The notes beneath the pieces were generated by a model that saw only the letters and a program-made list of their open reading frames with translations, had not been told where the DNA came from and did not search any database. From JBEDUK01 sp040414485 (GTDB lineage: Bacteria; Actinomycetota; UBA4738), in contig JBEDUK010000068.1 of the NCBI GenBank assembly GCA_040414485.1, positions 1 through 64,000 of the forward strand: a DNA stretch of 64,000 bases. Reading direction: 5' to 3'. Shown here in pieces: positions 35,921 to 44,568 of this stretch (positions are counted from its first letter, which is position 1; each line of letters starts with the position of its first letter). The position numbers and the translations under genes were made by a program.

Positions 35921-36799
35921 ATGCGCCAGCCACCGGCACGGTCGGCCGACAAGCCGTCCGGGCGACGGCGACGGCCGCCCCTGTGGATCCCGGTGCTGAT
36001 CACTGTGGTGCTCCTGCCGATCGCCGCGGTCCGCCTGATGTCAGGCCAGGGCGGGGCCGATGGCCAGAATGCCGCGAACGGACCGACGGCCAGGTCGTCG
36101 CCCTCACTCACCCGCATGGTGGATGAGACGCCGGCCCCGTCCGCCTCCACCACGACCGCGACCGCGACGGCCGATGCCGACGCGCTCCCCACCTGCAGCG
36201 TCGACGACGACGTCACGCCCGACCGCGACGCGGACGACTGGCCCCGAACGCTCGTGGACACCGACCTGCGGTTGCCGGCCGGCTACGCGCCACCGGACCT
36301 GGTTCCGGTCACGCAGGCGGGCTTCGACGAGTCGAATCTGATGGTCCGGCGCCTCGTCGTGGACGACCTGGCCGAGATGCGGGACGCGGCCGAGGATGCC
36401 GACGACCCGATCGGCGTCATCGCCGCGTATCGCAGCTTCGCGCAGCAGCGACAGCTCTTCCGGGAACGGGTGCGGCAGTTCGGCCTGGCCAAGGCGTACG
36501 CGCATGTGGCGGCGGCCGGCCATTCGGAGCACCAGCTGGGGACCACCATCGACTTCGCGCCGCCGGATGCGGACGACGTCGACGAGTCGTTCGGCGACAC
36601 CGCGACCGGGCGATGGCTCGCGGAGAACGCGTACCGGTTCGGGTTCGTGCAGAGCTACCCGAAGGCGAAGTCGAACGTGACCTGCTACGCGTACGAACCG
36701 TGGCACTTCAGGTACGTGGGCCGCGAGCGGGCCGGACGGGTCCGCGCCTCGGGACTCACGTTGCGCGAATTCCTCTGGCGGGAGGCGCATTCGGGCTGA
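35921..36799 (+). CDS. Membrane-anchored D-alanyl-D-alanine carboxypeptidase (VanY family)
   Basis: Zinc peptidase that trims the terminal D-Ala of peptidoglycan stems. It has 292 residues, with an N-terminal membrane segment (about 21-40), a serine/threonine/alanine-rich extracytoplasmic linker to about 90, then the M15B domain. Zinc and catalytic motifs are visible: AAYRSFAQQ near 168, GHSEHQLGTTIDF near 207 (His and Asp ligands), and EPWHFRYVG near 259 (third His). It acts outside the cell. Divergent from the macrodomain gene and followed by another exported, anchored protein. Confidence 0.92.
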   Translation: MRQPPARSADKPSGRRRRPPLWIPVLITVVLLPIAAVRLMSGQGGADGQNAANGPTARSSPSLTRMVDETPAPSASTTTATATADADALPTCSVDDDVTPDRDADDWPRTLVDTDLRLPAGYAPPDLVPVTQAGFDESNLMVRRLVVDDLAEMRDAAEDADDPIGVIAAYRSFAQQRQLFRERVRQFGLAKAYAHVAAAGHSEHQLGTTIDFAPPDADDVDESFGDTATGRWLAENAYRFGFVQSYPKAKSNVTCYAYEPWHFRYVGRERAGRVRASGLTLREFLWREAHSG

Positions 36800-36888
36800 C
36801 CGCGGCCGGGGCGATCGACCCGAATGAGCCGGCCCGGGCACTTGTTGCATCCACGTTGAACCATCGCCCGATCGCGGACTTTCGCGGA

Positions 36889-36894
36889 TACCAT
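36889..36894 (+). promoter_or_regulatory. -10 hexamer TACCAT before the PQQ-like propeller gene
   Basis: Ten bases before ATG 36905 and overlapping the earlier in-frame ATG 36893. If the box is real, translation must begin at 36905. Confidence 0.35.
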
Positions 36895-36904
36895 GAGGCC
36901 CTCC

Positions 36905-38554
36905 ATGCAAAGCCCTCCGTCCGCACGCCCGCCGACACGAAGGCCGGCGCATCGTCAGGCACCGCGCGTGCGGTTTCCTGCACTGCTTCTGGTGCTCGTC
37001 GTGGTCACGGTGCTGGTGGTTGGATGGCGGACGAATGGCTTCGGGCGCTTCGCGTCCGGCAGGAGCCACGGCAGCACGCAGGGTCCCGTCACGACGGGCG
37101 GGTCGACGCCCGGCTCCGGCAACACGCCTTCGTCACCGACCGGAACGACGGGCGGGTCGACCGCTCAGCACACGCCGTCGGGCGCGCCGACCACGCCCGG
37201 TCCCATCAACACGAAGTACGCCGGCCTGACCACGTTCCGGGGCAACGCGACGCGGGACTACTACGGGGAGGGGCCGGTGCCGACCCATCCGGTGGTCCGG
37301 TGGCGGTATCCGACGAGCGGCGGGCTGTGTTCGACGTCCCGGGATCTGTTCGGGACCCGCGTGTGGTGCGGAACCGGCTGGACGGGCCAGCCGAACGTGA
37401 TCCAGCACCCCGGCGGCGTCGTCGAAGTGAGGGAGGGCGCCTACGACTCCCACTACCACTTCCTGAACGGCCATACGGGCAAGCCCCTTCGCCCCGATCT
37501 GGTGACGGGCGATCTGGCGAAGGGTTCGGCGACCAGCGACGCCGACGGCTACCCGCTCTACTACGGCGGCTCGCGAGACAACTACCTCCGTGTCGTGGCG
37601 CTGGACCGGTCGACGCCCACGGTGCTCTGGAAGTTCAATTCGGACTCCCAGCCGGGCGCGATGTGGAACGACGACTGGGACGGCGCGCCGCTCCAGGTGG
37701 GCGACTATCTGCTGGAGGGCAGCGAGAACTGCTGGTTCTACGTGATCCATCTGCACCGGCACTACGACTCGCACGGCAAGGTGGCCGTCGATCCGCAGAT
37801 CGTCATGCGCGTGCCGGGCTGGGACTCGCAGCAGCTGCGCGACCTTGGCGGGAACGACAAGGACGTCTCGATCGAGAACTCGGTCGCGTTCGACGCCGCG
37901 CGCGGGGTCGTCTACTTCGGCAACTCCGGCGGCCTGGTCCAGGGCTGGGACATCAGCGACATCCTCAAGGGCGGGTCCCACTACTCGCGCGTGTTCCGGT
38001 TCTGGGACGGTGACGAGACCGACGCGTCGATCGTGATCGACTCCAAGGGAGACCTGATCGTCGCGCGACACCGCACGGAGAACATCCCGTCGCGGCCGAT
38101 CACGCGAGACGAGCAGGTCGGCGACCTCATGAAGCTGGATCCGACCAAGCCGAACGACCCGCTCGTCTGGGACGCCCAACTCGGTGGCCTGGAGGCGGAA
38201 GGCGGCATCCTGGGGACGCCGGCCCTGTACAAGGGGATCGTGTATTCGACCTGGAACGAGGGCGGCGTGGCCGCGGTCGACGCATCGAACGGGAAGATCC
38301 TGTGGAAGCACGACCTGCACGGCCCCACGTGGTCCTCGCCGGTGCCGATCGACGACCGGCTGATCGTGGCCGACGGCGTCGGCGTCCTGCACTGCTTCGA
38401 CATCTCGAACCCGCAGGTGCCGCCCAAGACCGTGTGGACCGTGCAACTGTCGAAGAGCATCATCGAGTCGACACCGGCCGTGTGGCGGGGGTGGATCTAC
38501 GTGGGCTCGCGCGACGGCGGGATCTACGGTGTGGCCGACCCGAGCACTCCCTAG
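36905..38554 (+). CDS. Membrane-anchored PQQ-like beta-propeller protein
   Basis: A 549-residue protein: short basic cytoplasmic tail, one membrane segment (about 25-42), a glycine/serine/threonine-rich linker to about 95, then an eight-bladed propeller of the PQQ/BamB type. Blade motifs such as GWIYVGSRDGGIYGV and GKILWKHDL recur. Residues that would bind PQQ are not evident, so a structural or binding role is more likely than dehydrogenase activity. The propeller faces outside. ATG 36893 adds four residues and is the alternative start. Convergent with the next small gene, 13 bp apart. Confidence 0.85.
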   Translation: MQSPPSARPPTRRPAHRQAPRVRFPALLLVLVVVTVLVVGWRTNGFGRFASGRSHGSTQGPVTTGGSTPGSGNTPSSPTGTTGGSTAQHTPSGAPTTPGPINTKYAGLTTFRGNATRDYYGEGPVPTHPVVRWRYPTSGGLCSTSRDLFGTRVWCGTGWTGQPNVIQHPGGVVEVREGAYDSHYHFLNGHTGKPLRPDLVTGDLAKGSATSDADGYPLYYGGSRDNYLRVVALDRSTPTVLWKFNSDSQPGAMWNDDWDGAPLQVGDYLLEGSENCWFYVIHLHRHYDSHGKVAVDPQIVMRVPGWDSQQLRDLGGNDKDVSIENSVAFDAARGVVYFGNSGGLVQGWDISDILKGGSHYSRVFRFWDGDETDASIVIDSKGDLIVARHRTENIPSRPITRDEQVGDLMKLDPTKPNDPLVWDAQLGGLEAEGGILGTPALYKGIVYSTWNEGGVAAVDASNGKILWKHDLHGPTWSSPVPIDDRLIVADGVGVLHCFDISNPQVPPKTVWTVQLSKSIIESTPAVWRGWIYVGSRDGGIYGVADPSTP

Positions 38555-38567
38555 AGCGCCGGGTAGG

Positions 38568-38942
38568 TCAGCCGGCGCCGGCGGTCGCCCCGCTCACCTC
38601 GTTCGCCGCCTCGGCGAACCACGCCATGTGCTTGTTCAGCTGTTCGCCGGTGATCGCCCCGATCACGCCGAAGTTCTCCACGCAGACCTGCGCGCGGACG
38701 GCCATCCGCTGGAACTCGTCCTCGTAGCGGATCCTGTTCAGCTCCTCGCGGTCGCCCCTGACCACGAAGAATCCCTCGAGGTCGCCGCCGTGCGGCTCGA
38801 GGAAGAAGGGCTCCACGGAGAACACCCGGCCGGACACGACCAGGCTGGTCAGGTACTTCAGCGACTGACTGAAGAGGCGAACGCTCTCGCGCTCCCGTCC
38901 GCTCGGGGTCGCGCCCCATCTGATGAACAGCGCTGAGTCCAT
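38568..38942 (-). CDS. Conserved-looking hypothetical protein (124 aa)
   Basis: A compact soluble protein beginning MDSALFIRWGATPSGRE, rich in alternating beta and alpha character (FFVVRGDREEL, VENFGVIGAI). Its size and pattern recall single-domain dimeric alpha/beta-barrel proteins that report on or bind small molecules, but I cannot name a family. GGGAG lies about 9 bases before ATG 38942. It stands alone between two plus-strand genes and has ordinary high-GC codon use, so it is probably a real gene. Confidence 0.65.
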   Translation of the reverse strand: MDSALFIRWGATPSGRERESVRLFSQSLKYLTSLVVSGRVFSVEPFFLEPHGGDLEGFFVVRGDREELNRIRYEDEFQRMAVRAQVCVENFGVIGAITGEQLNKHMAWFAEAANEVSGATAGAG

Positions 38943-39051
38943 GGTGTCGGCTCCCGTCTGGTCGTGGTCCCGGCCGCCGACGCGGCGACCCAGGGTTCGG
39001 GGTTCGAATCGAAGCATCCCACTGCAGGGACCGGTGTTTCAAAGCACGCGC

Positions 39052-39057
39052 TAGGCT
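39052..39057 (+). promoter_or_regulatory. -10 hexamer TAGGCT of the thioredoxin-fold gene
   Basis: Nine bases before ATG 39067. Confidence 0.45.
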
Positions 39058-39066
39058 CTGCCCGAC

Positions 39067-39522
39067 ATGGCACCGCTCGCGCCCGGGACCGCCGCTCCGC
39101 CCATCGAGGGGGTCGACGTCGGCCGCGAACCGCTGGCGCTGTTCTTCTACAAGGTCACCTGCCCCGTCTGCCAGATGGCCGCGCCGAAGGCCGACGTGCT
39201 GGGACGCGCCTATCCGGGCCACGTTCGCGGCGTCGGCCAGGATCCCGCGCCGCGGCTCGCCCAGTTCGCCGGCGACTACGGGGCCGGGCAGGTGGACCCG
39301 GTCGCCGACCTCGCGCCCTACGACGTCTCCAACGCGTACGGGATCGAGGCGGTCCCGACGCTGTTCGTCCTCGACGCGGACGGAACGATCGTCGAGACGA
39401 TCGAGTCGTGGGACCGCGAGGGGTACAACCGGGCCTCGAAGACGCTCGCGGACCTCCTCCGCGAGCCGTACGTCGAGGTGTCGAACCCCGGCGACGGCCT
39501 GCCACCGTTCCGCCCCGGCTGA
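39067..39522 (+). CDS. Thioredoxin-fold protein (TlpA/AhpC-TSA-like)
   Basis: A 151-residue redoxin. After PGTAAPPIEGVDV comes FFYKVTCPVCQMAAP with a CPVC redox centre (about residues 37-40), and the cis-proline region is EAVPTLFVLDADG. There is no signal peptide, so it is cytosolic, unlike most TlpA proteins. Likely a thiol-disulphide reductase or peroxide-handling redoxin; the partner is unknown. Confidence 0.88.
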   Translation: MAPLAPGTAAPPIEGVDVGREPLALFFYKVTCPVCQMAAPKADVLGRAYPGHVRGVGQDPAPRLAQFAGDYGAGQVDPVADLAPYDVSNAYGIEAVPTLFVLDADGTIVETIESWDREGYNRASKTLADLLREPYVEVSNPGDGLPPFRPG

Positions 39523-39562
39523 AGCTCGCGCAACGCGGACTAGGTGAGTCCGCGGATGGCGA

Positions 39563-40153
39563 TCAGGTCGCCGGTCGCCTGAGCGCCATGAGGTGAAACA
39601 CGTGCCAGTGCTTCGGCCCTGCGAACGAATCGCCGGGCGCGTCCTCCTCCTCAAGGTGGAGAACCTCGTACGCCGCCAGCAATGAGGTCAACTGGTCGCG
39701 GTCGACGAACGTCATCTCCGGATTCGGCGCCCACGAGTCGCGGTCGCCGAACAGCTGGCCGGCGAACAGACCATCGGGACTCAGGGCCTCGCCGATGCGA
39801 TCCCAGACCTCCGGGAACCGATCGGGCGCGCAGAACGGGAGCGCGAAGCCGGCGTAGACGAAGTCCGCCGGCGGCAACTCGACGTCCTCGACCCTGGCCG
39901 TGACCACCTGAAGTCGCGATCGCTCCTCGGCCGGCAGCCCGCGCGTCAGGCCGTCGGCCGCGGTGGGCTCCACGTCCACGGCGAAGACCGACCACCCGCC
40001 GGCCAGGAGCCCGCGCGACTCGGTCCCGTCGCCGAACCCGATGTCGACCGCCGACCGGCCGCGCGCCGGGCCGAGGTGCTCGATCGCGCGGGCGAACAGC
40101 GGGCGGGGCTCACGGCCCGCCGTGAACCGGTGATAGGCGCTCCAGTCGGTCAT
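39563..40153 (-). CDS. SAM-dependent methyltransferase (class I)
   Basis: A 196-residue Rossmann methyltransferase. Motif I AVDIGFGDGTESRGLL is near residues 35-50, the acidic residue ending strand 2 is in FAVDVEPTA, and motif IV is FVYAGFALPFC. It resembles TehB/class I small-molecule methyltransferases. Target unknown. A -10 box lies 9 bases before ATG 40153. Divergent from the MoaD-propeller gene 71 bp away. Confidence 0.88.
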   Translation of the reverse strand: MTDWSAYHRFTAGREPRPLFARAIEHLGPARGRSAVDIGFGDGTESRGLLAGGWSVFAVDVEPTAADGLTRGLPAEERSRLQVVTARVEDVELPPADFVYAGFALPFCAPDRFPEVWDRIGEALSPDGLFAGQLFGDRDSWAPNPEMTFVDRDQLTSLLAAYEVLHLEEEDAPGDSFAGPKHWHVFHLMALRRPAT

Positions 40154-40162
40154 CGACGGGCC

Positions 40163-40168
40163 AGGCTA
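40163..40168 (-). promoter_or_regulatory. -10 hexamer TAGCCT of the methyltransferase gene
   Basis: Reads TAGCCT on the minus strand, 9 bases before ATG 40153. Confidence 0.45.
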
Positions 40169-40211
40169 CGCCGCCATCGGACTGCGATGGGCTGCCCGGC
40201 CGGCCGCTGGC

Positions 40212-40217
40212 TAGACT
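40212..40217 (+). promoter_or_regulatory. -10 hexamer TAGACT of the MoaD-propeller gene
   Basis: Seven bases before ATG 40225. Confidence 0.5.
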
Positions 40218-40224
40218 GAGGCGA

Positions 40225-41601
40225 ATGGCGGTCGTGACCCTTCGATCACCCCTGCGTGAGCTGGCCGAAGGCCGTTCGTCCATCGACGTCGACGGCGGCA
40301 CCGTGGAGGAAGTCGTCAGCGGGCTCGAACGCGCCTACCCGCGCCTCGAGGGCTGGATGCGCGACGAACGCGGCCACATCCGCGAGCACATCAACGTCTT
40401 CGTGGGCGGCGAACGGGCGACCCTCCAAACCGCGGTGCAGCCCGGCGACCGCGTCCACGTGCTGGCTTCGATCTCGGGAGGATCCGTGCAGACGATGGAG
40501 CGCGAACAGTCTCTGCAGACGAACGCACCTGAGCAGGCCGAGCTCCTGATCGGGACCCGGAAGGGCCTGTTCGTCCTGCGAGGGCAGCGGGGCGGCCCCA
40601 TGCCGATCGCCGAGCGGAAGTTCGAAGGCTCGGTGGTCGAGTTCGCCATGAAGGACGACCGCACCGGGCGGTACTTCGCCTCGGTGACCGACTTCTTCGG
40701 GCCGCACGTCTTCTACGCCGAGGACCCGGGCGGCGAGTGGCAGGAGGCGAAGGGCCCGGCCTTCCCGGAGGGTGGTGAGACCGCGCTGCAGCGCACCTGG
40801 GCGATCCGCAAGGGGATCGAGCCGAACGTCCTGTGGGCCGGTGCGGCCCCGGCGTCGCTTTGGAAGAGCGAGGACGGTGGGCTCTCGTGGTCGCTGAACG
40901 AGCCGCTGTGGAACGACCCCTCGCGGCCGTCGTGGAATCCCGGCGCCGGAGGACTGGCGCTGCACTCGATCTCTGTCTGGCCCGACGATCCGAACCGCAT
41001 CGCGGTCGGTATCTCCGCCGCCGGCGTGTGGCTTTCCGACGATGGCGGCGCGTCCTGGCGCCGCGGCATCAAGGGCATCGCCCCGCGATACCTTCCAGAG
41101 GAGGCGCGTGAGGGGGCCGTGGATCTCTGCGTCCACAACATGCACAGAACCCCCGTGGAGCCCGAGACGATCTACATGCAGTTCCACGGCGGTGTCTATC
41201 GCTCCGACGACGCGGGGGAGTCCTGGAACGACATCGGGACCGACACCGGCCTGCCGTCGGACTTCGGGTTCCCCATGGTCGTCGACCCGCACCGCGCGGA
41301 CCACGCCTATGTCATCCCGCTGGTCGCGGACCGCGACCGCGTCACGCCGGACGCGCGCGTGGCCGTCTATGAGACGACCGACCGCGGCGCCTCGTGGCAT
41401 CCCCTGATCGCCGGCCTTCCACAGGAGAACGCGTATCTGACGATCCTCCGGCAGTCGTTCTGCCACGACGGCCGCCAGCCGCTCGGTCTGTACTTCGGAG
41501 CCGAATCGGGTGAGGTGTTCGGATCGGTGGACGGCGGCCAGACCTGGTTCACCGCGGCGGAGCACCTGGCGCCGGTGACCAGCGTTCGCTGCTCCTCATA
41601 G
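40225..41601 (+). CDS. MoaD/ThiS-like ubiquitin-fold domain fused to BNR/sialidase-like propeller
   Basis: A 458-residue fusion. Residues 1-86 form a beta-grasp sulphur-carrier-like domain (TVEEVVSGLERAYP, VFVGGERATL, VQPGDRVHVLASISGG) that ends exactly in the Gly-Gly expected of MoaD/ThiS. No stop follows. The chain runs straight into a propeller with repeated Asp-box motifs (SEDGGLSWS, SDDGGASWR, SDDAGESWN, SVDGGQTWF). In relatives I know, the two are separate neighbouring genes. The Gly-Gly codons read GGAGGA, a Shine-Dalgarno sequence, 3 bases before GTG 40486 and 12 before ATG 40495, so the propeller may also be made separately. Sulphur transfer or conjugation is inferred, not shown. Confidence 0.85.
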   Translation: MAVVTLRSPLRELAEGRSSIDVDGGTVEEVVSGLERAYPRLEGWMRDERGHIREHINVFVGGERATLQTAVQPGDRVHVLASISGGSVQTMEREQSLQTNAPEQAELLIGTRKGLFVLRGQRGGPMPIAERKFEGSVVEFAMKDDRTGRYFASVTDFFGPHVFYAEDPGGEWQEAKGPAFPEGGETALQRTWAIRKGIEPNVLWAGAAPASLWKSEDGGLSWSLNEPLWNDPSRPSWNPGAGGLALHSISVWPDDPNRIAVGISAAGVWLSDDGGASWRRGIKGIAPRYLPEEAREGAVDLCVHNMHRTPVEPETIYMQFHGGVYRSDDAGESWNDIGTDTGLPSDFGFPMVVDPHRADHAYVIPLVADRDRVTPDARVAVYETTDRGASWHPLIAGLPQENAYLTILRQSFCHDGRQPLGLYFGAESGEVFGSVDGGQTWFTAAEHLAPVTSVRCSS

Positions 41602-41660
41602 ACAGTAAAGCAGCTTGACGAATCAGAGCCCTGGCAGCCTGCGGGGGGCCGGGTCGTGGT

Positions 41661-42536
41661 CTACGGCGCGGGCGAGCCCTGGGGTCCGAGCGGTCCGGGG
41701 ATCGGCGTATGCACGATCTGGATCGGCGTCCCGGCGCCGTGGTGAGTCGCCGCGACGAGCCAGAGTCCGAGGAGGACGACCAGGACCACCGACGCGATCC
41801 CGACGGCCAGCGCGCCGCCGGTGCGTTCGGTGAATCCCAGGTCCCGCTCGAGGCTCCCGTAGTCGAATTCGTCGCCGGCGAACGGCGCGTCGGGCCCTTC
41901 GTCGGCGGTCTCATCGTGGGATCCGGTTGCGGCCGCAGCGGCTGCGACCGGTGCGGCGTCCGGCCAGCCGTTGCTCCACGCAACCGCTCCGGTTGCCGTC
42001 GTCGCATCGCCATCGGGGGTGCCGTCAACGGCGTCGTCGACGGCAGGCGGCGCGTACGCGGACGTCGGGACGTCCGCGCCGTCCGCGACCTCGGTCGCCA
42101 CCTCGGTCGCCATCTCGGGCCGCATGGCGGAAGAGACCACGGGCGACAGGGCGCTTGGTGCCGGCGCGGCCGCGATGGTGCCCACGGTCGCGGCGCTCGC
42201 CACGGACGCCGCCACTGCCGGCGCCGGGTCCTTCCCATCAGCCTGGACCGGGAAGCCGTTCGTCTCGACCGCGGGCGCCACTTCCTCTTCGGCGGTCTCG
42301 ACCGAAGCGCCGTTCGCCTCGACCCCGGCTGTCTCGTGTTCGAACCATTCGCCGAGGACCTCGTTCTCGAGCGGCGGGTCAGGCGCATGGCGGCGCCGCG
42401 TCGCGACGAAGATCACGGCGCCCACCGCCAGCAGCGCCACGGCGGCCACGACGATGGCCACCGTGATGCCGGGCAGCGCGGCGACCAGCACGCCCATGCC
42501 CAGGGGCCACGCGTGGTAGGGCCTGATCCGATCCAT
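41661..42536 (-). CDS. Two-pass membrane protein with long alanine-rich loop
   Basis: A 291-residue protein with a hydrophobic pair near the N-terminus (about residues 11-44), a roughly 190-residue acidic, alanine/proline-rich low-complexity middle and one membrane segment near the C-terminus (LAVGIASVVLVVLLGLWLVAA is within it), then a proline-rich tail. No domain recognised. Low complexity makes homology hard to judge. ATG 42554 is an alternative start six codons earlier. Lies 71 bp downstream of the alpha/beta hydrolase gene. Confidence 0.65.
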   Translation of the reverse strand: MDRIRPYHAWPLGMGVLVAALPGITVAIVVAAVALLAVGAVIFVATRRRHAPDPPLENEVLGEWFEHETAGVEANGASVETAEEEVAPAVETNGFPVQADGKDPAPAVAASVASAATVGTIAAAPAPSALSPVVSSAMRPEMATEVATEVADGADVPTSAYAPPAVDDAVDGTPDGDATTATGAVAWSNGWPDAAPVAAAAAATGSHDETADEGPDAPFAGDEFDYGSLERDLGFTERTGGALAVGIASVVLVVLLGLWLVAATHHGAGTPIQIVHTPIPGPLGPQGSPAP

Positions 42537-42607
42537 GGCGCCCAACTTTCCCATGCGAGCAGGCACTCCGCTGGGGACGCGGTCCGAATCGCCACAACTC
42601 GCTCGGC

Positions 42608-43420
42608 TCACGACGCCGCCCCGATCCCGGCCAGGAAGGCATCGAGCGCGCCGTTGAACGCGTCCGGCTCCTCGTGGAACGGCACGTGGCTGGACCGTTC
42701 GAACACCGTGAGGGTGGCTCCGGGAATCGCCGACGCGATCCACTCGCCCGCGCGCGGCGATGTCATCTTGTCGTCTCCGCCGAAGAACACCGCCGTCGGA
42801 ACGGAGATCTCGGAAAGGAGCGGACGGTAGTCCCGCACGGTCTGGTTCACCAGGATCGTCGACGCGATGGCCGGCGGGCAGCTCGTGATCTCCTCTACCA
42901 TCCAGGAGGTGGTTTCGGCGTCGGGTTCGTGCTGCATCAGGTGCGCGAGCTCCTCGGCCACCGCCGCGGGTGCCATCTGCAGCCCGGCGACGAGCTCGGC
43001 CAGGACCTCAGGCGTGATCGCCCCGAACTCGTACCCGTCCCACGCCCAATCGGAGGGCGGCTGGTCGACGATCACCAACCCCGCGACGTCCGACTGGCCG
43101 AACGCGCGGAGGTACTCCCACGCCACCATCGCGCCCATGGACCACCCGACCAGGACCGGGCGTTCGATCCCGCGCGCGGCGAACAGTTCGGCGAGGTCGA
43201 CGGCGTAGTTCTCGACCGTGTGGCCGTGCAGGACCTTCTCCGAACGGCCGTGGCCGCGAAGGTCCGGGGCGACCATGCGCGCCTTCGCCGACACGTGAGC
43301 GATCTGCCGGTCGAAGAATCGCGAGCTCATCGCGACACCGTGGATGAACACCACAGGCCGGCCTTCGCCCTCGTCCACGAGATGCAGCGTCACGCCGTTC
43401 GCGAGTTGCTGCTCTGGCAC
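42608..43420 (-). CDS. Alpha/beta hydrolase
   Basis: A 270-residue hydrolase: oxyanion FIHGVAMSS, PDLRGHGRS, nucleophile in VGWSMGAMV, aspartate in FFGGDDKMTS and histidine in SSHVPFHEE, so the triad is complete. Close to haloperoxidase/esterase-type enzymes with small-ester or lactone substrates; substrate unknown. GTG 43420 is preferred since the conserved region begins there; the open frame extends to 43489 with unlikely sequence. Confidence 0.88.
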   Translation of the reverse strand: MPEQQLANGVTLHLVDEGEGRPVVFIHGVAMSSRFFDRQIAHVSAKARMVAPDLRGHGRSEKVLHGHTVENYAVDLAELFAARGIERPVLVGWSMGAMVAWEYLRAFGQSDVAGLVIVDQPPSDWAWDGYEFGAITPEVLAELVAGLQMAPAAVAEELAHLMQHEPDAETTSWMVEEITSCPPAIASTILVNQTVRDYRPLLSEISVPTAVFFGGDDKMTSPRAGEWIASAIPGATLTVFERSSHVPFHEEPDAFNGALDAFLAGIGAAS

Positions 43421-43523
43421 CGCCCCGTAACCCCTTGCCCGCCGCCGTTCGAGTGAACGCGATCGATCCACGCCGTTCGCCGCGAGCATACGTCACGGGA
43501 CCTCTGGGGCCTGGAATCGGCCG

Positions 43524-44546
43524 CTACAGATGGAAGGTGTTCGTGCGGTACGCGATCAGCGCCACCGCGATGAGCACCATGACCACGAACCCGGCGATCT
43601 GCACCGGGACGTCGTCGCGGCGGCCGCTGACACCTTCGGCGACGAATCCGGCGAAGAACCCGCCCACGATGCCGCCCATATGGGCGAAGTTGTCGATCCC
43701 GGAGACCGTGAAGCCGATCACGAGGTTGATCCCGATCCAGAAGAGCGCCCACCGGATCTGAGCCGTCGCGGCGGGCGAACCGCGCCGGCGGAGGTTGTAC
43801 GCGACCCACGCTCCCAACAGCCCGAAGATCGCCCCGGACGCGCCGACCCCGGCCACGTCGGGTGCGCTGAACATGTACGAGGCGACGCTTCCGAACAGTC
43901 CCGAGACCAGGTAGATGGCCAGGAAGCGCTTCGATCCGAAGGCCGGCTCGATCACCGAACCGAGGACCCACAGCACGTACATGTTCAGCCCGATGTGCAG
44001 GATGCTCGCGTGCAGGAACATGGCGCTGATGAGCCGCCAGTACTCGTGCAGAAGCGCCACCCGTGCCGGCTCGAGCGCCCCCCACTGCACCAGGCTGCCG
44101 CCGAAGGTTCCGGTCAGCGACGCCCCCAACTGTGTGCCCGTGAGGATCTCCGCGATGAAGAAGCCGACGTTGACCACGATCAGCACCTGGGTGACGATCG
44201 GCCGCGTCTTCTTCAGACCGTGCTGGTACCGGAACCCGGAGGACCGCTCCTGCGCGAAGTCGTCAGGGCACTGGTAGCCGACGGCGGCCGGCCGCATGCA
44301 CTCGACGCAGATCGCCCGTCCGCAGCGCGTGCAATGCACGCCGGTCAGCTGATCGGGATGCCGATAGCAGGGCTCGAGCCGAAGCCCCGCTCCCTGCGGC
44401 GCGGGCGATCCCGATCCGGGTGGCTGTGGTGGGTCTGGCATGCCCATTGCCGGAGGCTCTGGGGGTGGGGACTGTTGAGCCGGTTGGAACGCGGTTGCCT
44501 CGTGCGGTCCGCCCGGTTCGGCGGGGCCGCCCGCCGGCTGATCCAT
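43524..44546 (-). CDS. Rhomboid family intramembrane serine protease with N-terminal zinc finger
   Basis: A 340-residue protein. Residues 1-55 are proline/glycine-rich. Residues about 58-95 hold a B-box-like zinc finger (CYRHPDQLTGVHCTRCGRAICVEC). About six membrane segments follow with the rhomboid catalytic serine in GASGAIFG and histidine in NFAHMGG. It cleaves membrane proteins within the bilayer. The zinc-finger rhomboid arrangement is common in actinobacteria. ATG 44546 is supported by a -10 box 7 bases upstream. Followed by the alpha/beta hydrolase gene. Confidence 0.92.
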   Translation of the reverse strand: MDQPAGGPAEPGGPHEATAFQPAQQSPPPEPPAMGMPDPPQPPGSGSPAPQGAGLRLEPCYRHPDQLTGVHCTRCGRAICVECMRPAAVGYQCPDDFAQERSSGFRYQHGLKKTRPIVTQVLIVVNVGFFIAEILTGTQLGASLTGTFGGSLVQWGALEPARVALLHEYWRLISAMFLHASILHIGLNMYVLWVLGSVIEPAFGSKRFLAIYLVSGLFGSVASYMFSAPDVAGVGASGAIFGLLGAWVAYNLRRRGSPAATAQIRWALFWIGINLVIGFTVSGIDNFAHMGGIVGGFFAGFVAEGVSGRRDDVPVQIAGFVVMVLIAVALIAYRTNTFHL

Positions 44547-44553
44547 GCGCTCG

Positions 44554-44559
44554 ATGGTA
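44554..44559 (-). promoter_or_regulatory. -10 hexamer TACCAT of the rhomboid gene
   Basis: Reads TACCAT on the minus strand, 7 bases before ATG 44546. Confidence 0.45.
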
Positions 44560-44568
44560 CCAGCGGCC

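Noticed and set aside
38991..39012. GGTTCGAATC resembling the T-loop of a tRNA
   Set aside because: The flanks do not pair into a T-arm and no acceptor stem or anticodon arm can be folded around it.
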